The position numbers and the translations under genes are program-made. This document shows, one piece after another, positions 18,833 to 28,130 of a DNA stretch of 64,000 bases; positions within the stretch are counted from its first letter, which is position 1, and every line of letters starts with the position of its first letter. The notes under the pieces were generated by a model that worked only from the letters and a program-made list of their open reading frames with translations, was not told where the DNA came from and did not search any database. Source of the stretch: Peptostreptococcus porci. GTDB lineage: Bacteria > Bacillota > Clostridia > Peptostreptococcales > Peptostreptococcaceae. The stretch lies in contig NZ_VUNE01000001.1 in the NCBI RefSeq assembly GCF_009695815.1, positions 558,001-622,000 of the forward strand, written 5' to 3'.

Positions 18833-19897
18833 TTGAATAAGATATTAAAAAAATCAAAAATATTTGTAATGATTTCAGCCGTACTTAGCTCTTCAATATT
18901 ATTTACGGGCTGTGGTGCTACTAGTCAAAGCTCTTCGAAGGTATTGAATGTTTACAACGTTGGTGACTATATCGACGAGGAGTTGATAAATGAATTTGAA
19001 GAAAAAACTGGAATAAAGGTTCAATACTCAACATATGATACAAATGAAATGATGTATCAAAAGGTCAAGAGTGGTAGTACAAAGTATGATTTGGTTTTTC
19101 CATCAGACTACATGGTTCAAAAGATGAGTAGGGAAGGACTTTTGAAAAAAATCAATTACAATAACATTCCCAATTACAAATATGTGGATAAGGATTTTCT
19201 AAAAAATGCATATGATCCAACAAATGAGTACTCTGTACCGTATATGTGGGGAACCTTGGGGATTGTATATAATAAAAAAATGGTTAAGGATAAGGTTGAC
19301 TCATGGGATATACTATGGAATTCAAAGTACAGGAAGAATATTCTGATGTTTGATTCTGTTAGAGATACAATGGGAGTTGCTTTGAAGAAGCTTGGATACA
19401 GTATGAATACGACAAATCAGGATGAAATCAACAAAGCCAAGGATTTATTGACAAAGCAGAAGGATTTGGTACTAGCATATGTAAATGATGATGGAAAGGA
19501 CAGAATGGTCGGAAATGAAGCTATGATGGGTATTTTCTATTCCGGTGATGTGCCGATGATGATTGAAGAAAATGAAGATTTGGCATATGTGATTCCAAAG
19601 GAGGGATCAAACAAGTGGACAGATGCAATGTGTATTCCCAAAACTTCGGACAATCAAGATTGGGCAGAGGAGTTTATCAATTTTCTTTGTGATCCGGATG
19701 TAAATGCGAGAAATACGGAATACATTGGCTATTCAACTCCTATTAAAAAGGGCTGGGAACAGCTTCCAGATGATGTGAAATACGATAAATCTCTTTACCC
19801 GGATGAAGAAATATTGTCAAAGTGCGAAGCATTTTTAGATTTAGAGGAAAATATTAAAAAATATGATAGAGCTTGGGTTGAGTTAAAGAGCAATTAG
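18833..19897 (+). CDS. potD: Spermidine/putrescine-binding lipoprotein PotD
   Basis: The 354-residue substrate-binding lipoprotein starts at TTG 18833, eight bases after an aggagga site. A signal peptide ends in a lipobox (Phe-Thr-Gly-Cys at about residues 24-27) for lipid anchoring outside the membrane; Lgt in this window would modify it. The mature part begins with the Leu-Asn-Val-Tyr-Asn-Val-Gly-Asp-Tyr-Ile strand typical of PotD and has Tyr-Asp-Leu-Val-Phe-Pro-Ser-Asp-Tyr. It closes the operon. Polyamine preference (spermidine or putrescine) cannot be read. Confidence 0.94.
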   Translation: MNKILKKSKIFVMISAVLSSSILFTGCGATSQSSSKVLNVYNVGDYIDEELINEFEEKTGIKVQYSTYDTNEMMYQKVKSGSTKYDLVFPSDYMVQKMSREGLLKKINYNNIPNYKYVDKDFLKNAYDPTNEYSVPYMWGTLGIVYNKKMVKDKVDSWDILWNSKYRKNILMFDSVRDTMGVALKKLGYSMNTTNQDEINKAKDLLTKQKDLVLAYVNDDGKDRMVGNEAMMGIFYSGDVPMMIEENEDLAYVIPKEGSNKWTDAMCIPKTSDNQDWAEEFINFLCDPDVNARNTEYIGYSTPIKKGWEQLPDDVKYDKSLYPDEEILSKCEAFLDLEENIKKYDRAWVELKSN

Positions 19898-19940
19898 AAA
19901 ATTTTGATAGTATCAACTGTAGAAACTATATTATTTTTTC

Positions 19941-19969
19941 TTGAATTGACTTGTGCTTTATGATAGAAT
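19941..19969 (+). promoter_or_regulatory. Promoter of RNase P RNA
   Basis: A ttgaat -35 box (19941-19946) and a tagaat -10 box (19964-19969) are separated by 17 bases, and the -10 box ends 11 bases before the first paired base of the RNA. An overlapping ttgact at 19946 is an alternative -35 but gives poor spacing. Confidence 0.6.
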
Positions 19970-19980
19970 TACAAGGTATC

Positions 19981-20306
19981 AAGTATGGCAGATGATCGCG
20001 TGTTTTAACACGAGGAAAGTCGGAGCTCCACAGAGCAGGGTGCTAGGTAACGCCTAGTGAGAGCGATCTTAAGGATAGTGCAACAGAAATAAACCGCCAA
20101 TTTTTGGTAAGGATGGAAAGGCGAGGTAAGAGCTCACCAGCATATAGGTGACTATATGGCTATGTAAACCCCACCTGGTGCAAGGCCAAGATAGGAATAA
20201 GAGATGTTGCTCGCATCTCCCGGATGGTAGGCCGCTTGAACTTGTCGGTGACGGCAAGTCTAGATAGATGATCATCTAATACAGAACTCCGCTTATAGCC
20301 ATGCTT
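19981..20306 (+). ncRNA. rnpB: RNase P RNA component (bacterial)
   Basis: This is the catalytic RNA that trims the 5' leader of pre-tRNAs. Conserved segments are visible: gaggaaagtc near the 5' end (P4/J3-4 region), acagaaataaaccgcc, a ggtaagagctcacc hairpin, gatggtaggccgctt, and the 3' tail acagaactccgcttatag that completes P4. The terminal helix P1 pairs aagtatggc (19981-19989) with gccatgctt (20298-20306), allowing one G-U pair; this sets the ends. Subtype A or B was not decided. The gene is flanked by its own promoter and terminator. Confidence 0.95.
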
Positions 20307-20344
20307 AATTAACATAAAAATGAGTCGATATTAATCGTCTTTTT

Positions 20345-20377
20345 CGTAGGTAAGTTAGTCTTGCCTACGTTTTTTTT
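20345..20377 (+). terminator. Intrinsic terminator after rnpB
   Basis: Stem cgtaggtaa (20345-20353) pairs with ttgcctacg (20361-20369), with one G-U pair and a run of eight T. The following 240 bases up to the next gene contain only AT-rich DNA with a tataat at 20560-20565 that may be a -10 box. Confidence 0.85.
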
Positions 20378-20620
20378 GTTAAAACATCTGTTATAGTAAT
20401 GCATGACACAATCAGAGTTATATCGTGATCAGCTATTCTTATTGTCAATAATAAAAAATATATTGCATAAAACAGATTAATTTTTTTATCAAATGCTTGA
20501 TTTTACAATATAAGTCACAAATTTTAATATATTTTATTTCATTATTACTCTTGTTAGTGTATAATAGTAAGTAATAATGTTTATTTGTAAAACTTGACTA
20601 TATTATAAGGAGTGAAGGTT

Positions 20621-23600
20621 TTGAATGATTTTGGTAAAATAACAATTAAGTCGGTTGTATCCGATGTTGATAAAAAATATATAAGAGATAGAGAAGAATT
20701 GAGCTCAAATTTGGATGAGGCATTAAAAAATAAATATATAAAAGTTGGAAAAGACGAAGAAAAATATATAGAGCTTTTGAGATATAATATTATTTTCTAT
20801 AAATCTATAATAAAAAAATTGGAAGTTATTATAGAGATGTGGGTTCAAAATGGTGTTATTTCCAGTACTCAGTCGGTTGAAAAAAGTATTGTGAATATTA
20901 CTAATTCGTCGAAGGAATACGTGAATATCGCAATGAAAAAGGGAAGAACATACTTAAACGACAAAGATAAGAAGATTTTTGTATCTTATGACAATTCAGT
21001 TGGCCTAAAGCGAATTGAAAAAGTAGAAAATGACTATAAGATACTTAATCTTTATAAAGATATACTTAGTATGATGATAAGCGTTATATCTGAAGATCCT
21101 ATAAAATATAACGTGATTTTGGATATGAGTATCGAAAAACTTAAGATAGATATAATGAATGAAGTATTTGCGATGATAAATGAAATACTTTTTAGCGTAG
21201 AAAGAGAAAAGGATAGATTCACTGATGAGGCTTTGGTGGACGAGGACAAGCTTTATGCTGGAAATATCGATGATGAAGAAAAATGCTTAGGATTCAAAAA
21301 ATATGTGGCAATGATAAGTTCACCTGAAATTTCTGTCAGAATAAATGATGTTTTTAGATCGTCAGTGGAGTTGGAAAATATCGATGAAGTTGATGCGAAC
21401 TTGTTTGATCCAGATTTCAAAGATTATATTTCATGTGCTGTTATTTTAATGGACTATGTATCTGCTGAAAATAAAGTATTATTAAAAAATATTTTTAGAA
21501 TGTTTATCTCCAATAATATTACACAGGATCAGTTTGAAGAGACATTTGATAAAATAGTTATTGAGAGAACATTTGTTGATAAGAGAACTTGGCTGGAATG
21601 TCAAAAGATGGTTAAGGCTGATTTTAATCTTGAAAATAACAATTTCTTTGGAGAAAGCAAAGCAGAGGCTGAGGAAACATTGTCTCTTAACGATAGACTG
21701 GATATTGTCGAAAATCTTACTGAAGATATGAGTGTTGAAGAGTGTATTGATTACATGAAATACAGCAAGCCTAGATTTGGAGATGGAGCCTATTCTGACA
21801 CAGAGGGTGGATTCGCTAATAAGCTAAAGCAAGGCTTATTTAGTTTTTCTGAAAAGCTTAAATCTAAGGATGATTCCTATGATCTAACAGATGAGTATGA
21901 TGAGGAAGAATATCATGACTATGATGATGGGTATGAGAACGACGATTCATATTATGCCGATGATGAGGATTTGGAGGACTATGAAAAAGGTAAGTCAGGC
22001 TTTATGTCAAAGTTTAAAAATTTCTTCAAAAGGAATGATTATGATGAATTCGATGACTATGAGGACTACGATAAAGATGATGATTTTGACAATGAATACG
22101 ATGATTTTGTCGATGATGAGGACGAAGTGGTTGACTCAAAGTTTGAAGAAAAATCTTCAATTCAGGATAAAAATGCAGTTGCAATCTTGAAACTACGTGA
22201 GAAAAATAAGAAAAGAGAGCTTGCAAAACAAAAGGCCGAGATAAAGGATCTTAAGGACGAAAGAAAGATTGCAGAAGAAATCAATAAAGTTGGTATTGGT
22301 AGCTTTAAAAACAGTGAAATTGTATTTACAGAAAATGATGTTGTCTATAAAAAGAGTGACGGAAATTTCAAGTCAAAAAGTGAGGAAGTTTTCCAAAATA
22401 AAATAGATGGACAGATATCGTTTGATGATTTCAGTGGAAGAGTTACTCCACAGAACGATGATAAAAAATTAGAAGCTTCAGATGTAAAAAATGATGATGA
22501 AAGAAGTGACAATGAAGCAATAATTCAAAGCTCTCAAGATAAAACAAAATCTAAAAATGAAGGTAGCAAAAAAAATGAATCTGAAGATATTGATGACAAA
22601 AAAGATGTTTTCGACTCTGAGTTTAAAATAATAAATTCGAAAAAAAATGAAAGAAATAAATCTGCAGGCGACAATAATACGTTTGAAGAGCTAGAGAGTC
22701 TAAAGTCTATGAACGCTTCTGATTTACGTGTATTGAATAAGACTTCATTAAAGAAAGGGCATATTGAAGAAAAAAAATCGGTAACGACAGATCATAGTAT
22801 TTTGGATAAAACCATAGTCAAAAACGAAGCTGATGATATAGAAAAACGAGAATCAAGTCTATTCTCTAGAAACATTGGAAAGTTTGGAAATTTTAAGGAT
22901 AAAATGATCCAAAAAAATGATGAGAGACGAAAGAGGAAAGAGGATAGAGAGTCCGAAGGTGAGATGTTTCCAAAATCTGTTGTTATAAGAGATTTTGTTA
23001 TTGTTGTTGTTTTACTTGTGGCTATCTTCGCTTCTTATATCTATATGATAAAAGGGTTCAATAGACCAAGTGTTGAAGAAACAAATAGTGCTGCAAAACA
23101 GACACAAACAACTGGAAAGACAAAAAATACTTCCAATTCAGGAGCTGACAGTACTGCAAGCAACAGTGCAAAATCAACAACTGAGATTACACAGAAAACA
23201 GAGGCAGAAAAAGAAAAGGATGAAATTGAAAAGAAAGCCAGTGCATTGGATAGAGAAGCTGAAAGCTATAAATCTGGAAAAGGTACATATTATACTGTTT
23301 TCGTAGGTGCTGTGAAATCTGAGGATGCAGCAAATACATATGCCAATAGTTTTGCAAAGAGAGGTGTAAATTCAAAGGTTGTAAGAAATGGCGGATTTTA
23401 TATGCTAAAGGTTGGAGAGTATTTTGACGTTAATCAGGCATATTCAGAATCATATAGAATAACTTCTAAGGGAATACAGAACTATGTTGCGACTCAGAAC
23501 AAGTATTATGAGTTAAAGATAGAAGCATTTAAGATTAGAAGCAAAAATCTAAGTGCTGATCAGATAAAGACTGATTATAATGATATTAAAAATCAAATTT

Positions 23601-23677
23601 CATCTACTGGAAAAAATGATCAGTATATTAAGAATTTAGATGAAATATATAACGAAGCATTAAAGAGCAAACAATAA
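20621..23677 (+). CDS. Large SPOR-domain membrane protein with acidic Asp/Tyr-rich region
   Basis: This 1,018-residue protein is not a member of a family I recognise over its full length. Its N-terminal ~420 residues look helical and cytoplasmic. Residues ~423-506 form a very acidic Asp/Tyr/Glu tract interrupted by a basic Phe-Lys-rich helix. A charged, Lys/Asp/Asn-rich disordered stretch runs to about 780. One transmembrane helix lies near 788-810. Outside the membrane a Thr/Ser/Lys linker leads to a SPOR-like domain (about 885-955) with Tyr-Tyr-Thr-Val-Phe-Val-Gly-Ala-Val and Gly-Gly-Phe-Tyr-Met-Leu-Lys-Val-Gly. SPOR domains bind denuded septal peptidoglycan, so a cell-division role is inferred. 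The TTG at 20621 fits the aaggag site better than the GTG at 20612, which overlaps that site. Confidence 0.75.
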   Translation: MNDFGKITIKSVVSDVDKKYIRDREELSSNLDEALKNKYIKVGKDEEKYIELLRYNIIFYKSIIKKLEVIIEMWVQNGVISSTQSVEKSIVNITNSSKEYVNIAMKKGRTYLNDKDKKIFVSYDNSVGLKRIEKVENDYKILNLYKDILSMMISVISEDPIKYNVILDMSIEKLKIDIMNEVFAMINEILFSVEREKDRFTDEALVDEDKLYAGNIDDEEKCLGFKKYVAMISSPEISVRINDVFRSSVELENIDEVDANLFDPDFKDYISCAVILMDYVSAENKVLLKNIFRMFISNNITQDQFEETFDKIVIERTFVDKRTWLECQKMVKADFNLENNNFFGESKAEAEETLSLNDRLDIVENLTEDMSVEECIDYMKYSKPRFGDGAYSDTEGGFANKLKQGLFSFSEKLKSKDDSYDLTDEYDEEEYHDYDDGYENDDSYYADDEDLEDYEKGKSGFMSKFKNFFKRNDYDEFDDYEDYDKDDDFDNEYDDFVDDEDEVVDSKFEEKSSIQDKNAVAILKLREKNKKRELAKQKAEIKDLKDERKIAEEINKVGIGSFKNSEIVFTENDVVYKKSDGNFKSKSEEVFQNKIDGQISFDDFSGRVTPQNDDKKLEASDVKNDDERSDNEAIIQSSQDKTKSKNEGSKKNESEDIDDKKDVFDSEFKIINSKKNERNKSAGDNNTFEELESLKSMNASDLRVLNKTSLKKGHIEEKKSVTTDHSILDKTIVKNEADDIEKRESSLFSRNIGKFGNFKDKMIQKNDERRKRKEDRESEGEMFPKSVVIRDFVIVVVLLVAIFASYIYMIKGFNRPSVEETNSAAKQTQTTGKTKNTSNSGADSTASNSAKSTTEITQKTEAEKEKDEIEKKASALDREAESYKSGKGTYYTVFVGAVKSEDAANTYANSFAKRGVNSKVVRNGGFYMLKVGEYFDVNQAYSESYRITSKGIQNYVATQNKYYELKIEAFKIRSKNLSADQIKTDYNDIKNQISSTGKNDQYIKNLDEIYNEALKSKQ

Positions 23678-23715
23678 TCTACTTGTAAAAAGACTAAATA
23701 AAGGAGGAACAGATT

Positions 23716-25704
23716 TTGTTAAAAAATAATGAGAAAATTATATTTGAAATGAAGTCTGGATATAGTCTACTTGGTCTTGAAGGGTATGATTTGTCTGGTA
23801 AGTGCTTGCAAATTACTAACCTTGGAAATATTTTTATTTCCAAGGTTGATTATTTAGAAGATAATGAGGTAGATTATATAGGATATAGTTTCGAAAATCA
23901 ACAGACGAGACTAGGTGCTGAAATAGATAGAGAGAGCGTAAATATTATTGCTGAAAGTCTTAATTTCAAAATGATAAGGGAAAATTTTGAAATGGACTTG
24001 AAACTCGATTTAATAATGGTGCTGGATTTAGAGGAGATAATCTCTATTTCAAGTGAGCTTGAAAACAATATTTTTGAATATAAAAATAATGCAATTATAC
24101 TGAATAATGAGAAGAGAGCAATTGTTGGAAATATAGAACACAATGCTGATAAAGTGATTTTTTTTAATATAAATTTTAGATTTGAATTTACATTTACAGA
24201 TATCGAGTATTACTTGCCTAAAAATGACATTATATACTTTAAGGGATATTTTTATTCAGTCCACAGAAAGGATATAATAACAAAGATTTTATTATTGGGA
24301 AATGGGATAGAAAGTAAATTTCCAAATGATATTTTTTCTATAGTGGATAATAATAAAAAAATAGGAGTATTACCAACAGAAGATGTTGTTTCTTATTGCA
24401 AATTGAGTGGATTGATAGCCTCAATTGGTTATGTTGACGCTCCGGCATTGATAATAAGACATTCTGATATGATAGTTATTTACGATTTTGTATCAAAAAA
24501 TGAATTGAAATTTTGTGAAATGTCGTCCCTGATGATGTTAGGCTCAGAAGGGGGAAAGTATATACTCTATGATGGAAGTGATTTTTTCAGTATCGCAATT
24601 GACTTACAAGATTTAAAGAAAATAGGCTTGGATAGATTGGGCAAGATAAAAAGCAAATACTTGGGATTTACAAAAAGATTTATGCCAGTAGTTGTGAAAA
24701 TCGACGAAAATAAAATATTAATAAAAAGTTCGAGCGATGATGAAGGTGAAAATGAAATTTTTAACATAAAAAAATCTGAGATATCAAATATATCGGTAAA
24801 GGAAACAAATATAGCTGGAGAAAACTATGTAGAGGCAGAAATTCGATTTGGTGATAAAATTATAAAAATCAATTTAATGAGGGAATTTGTGATGGAAATT
24901 TCTACAGAGGTATTTTCTGACTATCAGAATTCAATAATAAATGCAATTCCAAGAAAAGAAGTCTACGATAATTGGACAAAATCAGTATGTGATATGGTTG
25001 TTTATAATTTTTTTGGGCATATTTACGATTTAAAAAGGAGGTATTCTCATATAACTGAAAGCTCAAGCTTGCAGGACATGATTAATTTTACGAATGACCT
25101 ATATGATGACATTCATTTTCAAATCGAAAATGTGGATTTTTCTGCTGTCAGTATGTTTGATATACTTTTTAATAATGAAAAAAAATACTTTACTTCTAAT
25201 GAATTTTCCTATGATATTACGATAATGGAAAATTTGGAGAGGGTTTTCTATGATATTAGAAATGATATAAAGATAGATTTGATCGATATTTCTTCTTGCT
25301 TGGAGAATATTAATCATTTTATTTTACCAGAAAAATTGAGAGAGTCGACTGTAAATAGAATTAACGAAGGACAGTCATATCAGCTTGCATATTTCAGCAG
25401 GATGGGGTTGTCCAAATTGAACCATCTTATTTATAATTTGCTCCCTTCATATGTTTCGAGAATCGTGAGTAATATTTTTAGGATTTATGATGCTATGTAT
25501 GATAACTACTCGGTTTTATCTGATGAGGAATTGAAAAATGAGATTGTAGATAGGATAAGAAATGCATACATTTTTAAGCAGTATATTATAGATGCTGATT
25601 CAAATGTAATTAGAAATGATATTATAGAGGATTTATACTCTATTGCAAAATTCTCCTCTATGAAGATAGATAGTGAGTTTTACTATTCAGGTGGTTACAG
25701 GTAG
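23716..25704 (+). CDS. Unknown 662-residue cytoplasmic protein
   Basis: I do not recognise this protein. It starts at TTG 23716 behind an aggagga site, 38 bp after the SPOR-protein gene and so probably in the same operon. The first half is rich in short beta strands (many Ile/Val/Tyr/Phe alternations with Asp and Asn turns). The second half, from about residue 400, is helical, with an Arg-Arg-Tyr-Ser-His segment and long amphipathic helices. No signal peptide, no clear membrane helix and no catalytic motif are visible. It may work with the SPOR protein. Base composition resembles the neighbours, with no sign of recent transfer. Confidence 0.7.
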   Translation: MLKNNEKIIFEMKSGYSLLGLEGYDLSGKCLQITNLGNIFISKVDYLEDNEVDYIGYSFENQQTRLGAEIDRESVNIIAESLNFKMIRENFEMDLKLDLIMVLDLEEIISISSELENNIFEYKNNAIILNNEKRAIVGNIEHNADKVIFFNINFRFEFTFTDIEYYLPKNDIIYFKGYFYSVHRKDIITKILLLGNGIESKFPNDIFSIVDNNKKIGVLPTEDVVSYCKLSGLIASIGYVDAPALIIRHSDMIVIYDFVSKNELKFCEMSSLMMLGSEGGKYILYDGSDFFSIAIDLQDLKKIGLDRLGKIKSKYLGFTKRFMPVVVKIDENKILIKSSSDDEGENEIFNIKKSEISNISVKETNIAGENYVEAEIRFGDKIIKINLMREFVMEISTEVFSDYQNSIINAIPRKEVYDNWTKSVCDMVVYNFFGHIYDLKRRYSHITESSSLQDMINFTNDLYDDIHFQIENVDFSAVSMFDILFNNEKKYFTSNEFSYDITIMENLERVFYDIRNDIKIDLIDISSCLENINHFILPEKLRESTVNRINEGQSYQLAYFSRMGLSKLNHLIYNLLPSYVSRIVSNIFRIYDAMYDNYSVLSDEELKNEIVDRIRNAYIFKQYIIDADSNVIRNDIIEDLYSIAKFSSMKIDSEFYYSGGYR

Positions 25705-25712
25705 GTGATACT

Positions 25713-25925
25713 ATGGTTATAGATGATATTTTGAATAGAGATTTCAGGTTGTGCAATTTTTCGGATAGAGAAAAAAGCGTTCTATATAGGGAAGTCGATT
25801 TAGATAATTTAATATTGGCGAATTTAAAATTAAATGAAAGTGAACTAAAGGATGCAAGGTCTCATAAGGGCTTTTCAGTTGGTTTTGATTTAACAGAAGA
25901 GAAAGAGGTAAAAAGAGATGAGTAG
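25713..25925 (+). CDS. Small unknown protein (70 residues)
   Basis: A 70-residue, highly charged protein starting at ATG 25713, eight bases after the preceding stop, with gtaggtgat as a ribosome site. It overlaps galE by 8 bp, so it is real if the operon is translationally coupled. It contains a short run with leucine spacing resembling a pentapeptide-like turn (Leu-Asp-Asn-Leu-Ile-Leu-Ala-Asn-Leu-Lys-Leu), but not a proven repeat. No family is recognised and no membrane segment is present. Confidence 0.65.
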   Translation: MVIDDILNRDFRLCNFSDREKSVLYREVDLDNLILANLKLNESELKDARSHKGFSVGFDLTEEKEVKRDE

Positions 25926-26940
25926 TATTTTATTAGCTGGTGGAGCAGGATATATTGGAAGTCACACCGCAGTTGAGTTATTGTTGAGAGATAAAGACGT
26001 AATAATCGTTGACAATTTTTCAAACAGTAATCCAAATGTTATTGAGAGGATAGAAAGACTGGCTTCAAAGAGAGTAAAGTTTTATGAATTAGATACAAGA
26101 ACTTCGGAGTTTGAAATTGTATTTAAGGAAAATGAAATTGATGTAGTCGTTGATTTTGCAGCTTATAAGGCAGTTGGAGATTCAGTAAAGGAGCCTTTGA
26201 GCTACTATGAAAACAATTTGTGTTCTTTGATAAATACATTGAAATTAATGAAAAAATACAACGTAAATAAATTTGTTTTCAGCTCTTCGGCAACTGTGTA
26301 TGGTGACGTTAAGGTTGATATGTTACCTGCAAGAGAAGACTATCCTAGGTGTGCAACTAATCCATATGGAAATACCAAGCTTATAGGAGAAGAAATTATA
26401 AGTGACATTGGAAATGCTGATGATAATTTCAATAGTATTGTGTTGAGATATTTTAATCCTATTGGGGCACACCAAAGTGGTTTGCTAGGTGAACAGACAA
26501 ATGGTGTACCAGCAAATATTATGCCGTATTTAACAAAGGTGGCTATTGGAGAATTGCCTTTCTTGAATATATTTGGTGATGATTACGATACAGAAGATGG
26601 AACTGGTATAAGAGATTATATTCATGTGGTTGACCTGGCAATTGGTCACGTCAAGGCAATTGAGAGACTTCTGAAAGTAAATAATGGTGTTGAATTTTTT
26701 AATCTTGGAACCGGCAAAGGATATAGTGTCATGGAATTAGTAAGAGCCTTCTCCAGAGCATCACAAATGGAAATACCTTATAAAATTGTTGAGAGAAGAG
26801 ATGGAGATGTTGCAATGTCGTATGCGGATCCAAGCAAAGCAAAAGAAGTTTTAAATTGGGAAGCAAGCCTAGGTATTGATGAAATGTGTAGAGATTCTTG
26901 GAACTGGCAAAGTAAAAATCCAAATGGCTATGATGATTAA
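25918..26940 (+). CDS. galE: UDP-glucose 4-epimerase
   Basis: GalE interconverts UDP-glucose and UDP-galactose for surface polysaccharide synthesis or galactose use. The 340-residue short-chain dehydrogenase-type protein has the NAD-binding Gly-Gly-Ala-Gly-Tyr-Ile-Gly-Ser-His motif at residues 8-16. The catalytic Ser-Ser-Ser-Ala-Thr-Val-Tyr-Gly and Tyr-Gly-Asn-Thr-Lys (Tyr-x3-Lys) motifs are present, as are the Asn-Pro-x-Gly-Ala-His and Arg-Asp-Tyr-Ile-His-Val-Val-Asp-Leu segments typical of GalE. No other galactose genes are nearby, so an envelope role is more likely. It could also accept N-acetyl sugars. Confidence 0.93.
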   Translation: MSSILLAGGAGYIGSHTAVELLLRDKDVIIVDNFSNSNPNVIERIERLASKRVKFYELDTRTSEFEIVFKENEIDVVVDFAAYKAVGDSVKEPLSYYENNLCSLINTLKLMKKYNVNKFVFSSSATVYGDVKVDMLPAREDYPRCATNPYGNTKLIGEEIISDIGNADDNFNSIVLRYFNPIGAHQSGLLGEQTNGVPANIMPYLTKVAIGELPFLNIFGDDYDTEDGTGIRDYIHVVDLAIGHVKAIERLLKVNNGVEFFNLGTGKGYSVMELVRAFSRASQMEIPYKIVERRDGDVAMSYADPSKAKEVLNWEASLGIDEMCRDSWNWQSKNPNGYDD

Positions 26941-27011
26941 TTTTTAAATATTGATATTAGGGCTTGTAGATATTGGCGAAAAAATTCGTGTCGACAAGCT
27001 GGGAGGAAAAA

Positions 27012-28118
27012 ATGATAAAAAAAATAGCATATTTATTTACCATTGTCTTTGTTTTAGTATCTCTTGGTGCTTGTACTAAGAATGACAGGGCATCAAGCAG
27101 CGACAAAGAGTCATTGGAAGACATAACTAATAATAAATCTGAAATTACTATCTATTTACCTGAAGGACAACAGCTAGACAAAAAATATATTGAAAACAAA
27201 AAAATCGCTGTTAATTTTCTGCCTAAAATTGAGGGAAAATACACCGAAAAACAGGCTGATATGATTGCGAATAATATTGATAAGCATGTAAAGGTCTTGA
27301 TCATTTCTTCAAGTAATAATGGGTTATCATCGGTTTTCGAAAAAGTTAAAGATAAGCTACCAGGAGTAATAACAATTTCTTGTGATATGGAAGAATTTAA
27401 CAACCATTCTCTTGACGATTTGTTAAAGAACTCCAACATTGATGTTGGATTATCTGTATCTAATACAAACAACCTGCTTATTGGTGTAAAAAATTCAATA
27501 CTGATGAATGCAAAAAAGTTTGCCTATATTTATAATCCAAATGATATTGATATCACAGATCTTGAAAAAGCGAAAGAATACTGTAAGGAAAACAATATGA
27601 TTTTCGATGAGATAAAAGTCGATAAAAAGATCGATGATAAATATTTTAATGAGATTGTTGGCAAAATTAGCAATATAGAAAATACGGCTGTTTATTCATC
27701 AATCGAGGATGCTTCTATGTTACTATTAAAGAATTTTTCTAAATATAAGTATATAATTCCGAGTCTTAACAGTGGAAATGATGGCAACATTTTTTCACAA
27801 GAATTTGCTCTGGAAAAAGAATTTGCTTCTTTAGAAAGAGAAGAATTTGAAGTTCTTGTTTCAAAAAAGCTTAAGGAAGAGGGCTTGATAGGAAAGCTGG
27901 GTATGATAATTGAGGACAAAAAATCAGTACCAATAGAGATATCAATTGAAATCGCAAAATATATGTACGAGAATAATTTTATGATTGAGGAATGCTATAG
28001 AGATGTATCTCTTGTGGCTAGAGGTAATAGAAATTTAAATCTATCTATAGCACCACAAAAAATAGGAAATTCAGCTGGTTATTTCAGATATCTTAATCTC
28101 GTGCCGAGAATATATTAG
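27012..28118 (+). CDS. Lipoprotein resembling DUF3798 (first of a tandem pair)
   Basis: The 368-residue protein has a signal peptide ending in a lipobox (Leu-Gly-Ala-Cys, Cys at about residue 21) and is expected on the outer face of the membrane. I chose ATG 27012 because a gggagg site precedes it; a TTG at 26973 is in frame but unlikely. The mature part alternates strands and helices like a two-lobed solute-binding protein and resembles DUF3798 proteins, an uncharacterised lipoprotein family. It shares architecture with the next gene (12 bp away), especially the Leu-Val-Ile-Ser-Ser-Ser-Asn-Asn-Gly-like segment and the C-terminal Glu-Ile-Ala region. The family match is from memory, so it is moderately sure. 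Confidence 0.65.
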   Translation: MIKKIAYLFTIVFVLVSLGACTKNDRASSSDKESLEDITNNKSEITIYLPEGQQLDKKYIENKKIAVNFLPKIEGKYTEKQADMIANNIDKHVKVLIISSSNNGLSSVFEKVKDKLPGVITISCDMEEFNNHSLDDLLKNSNIDVGLSVSNTNNLLIGVKNSILMNAKKFAYIYNPNDIDITDLEKAKEYCKENNMIFDEIKVDKKIDDKYFNEIVGKISNIENTAVYSSIEDASMLLLKNFSKYKYIIPSLNSGNDGNIFSQEFALEKEFASLEREEFEVLVSKKLKEEGLIGKLGMIIEDKKSVPIEISIEIAKYMYENNFMIEECYRDVSLVARGNRNLNLSIAPQKIGNSAGYFRYLNLVPRIY

Positions 28119-28130
28119 GAGGAAGAGGAT

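Noticed and set aside
20069-20275. Minus-strand ORF inside rnpB
   Set aside because: The region is RNase P RNA with all conserved segments, so a protein-coding reading is not supported.
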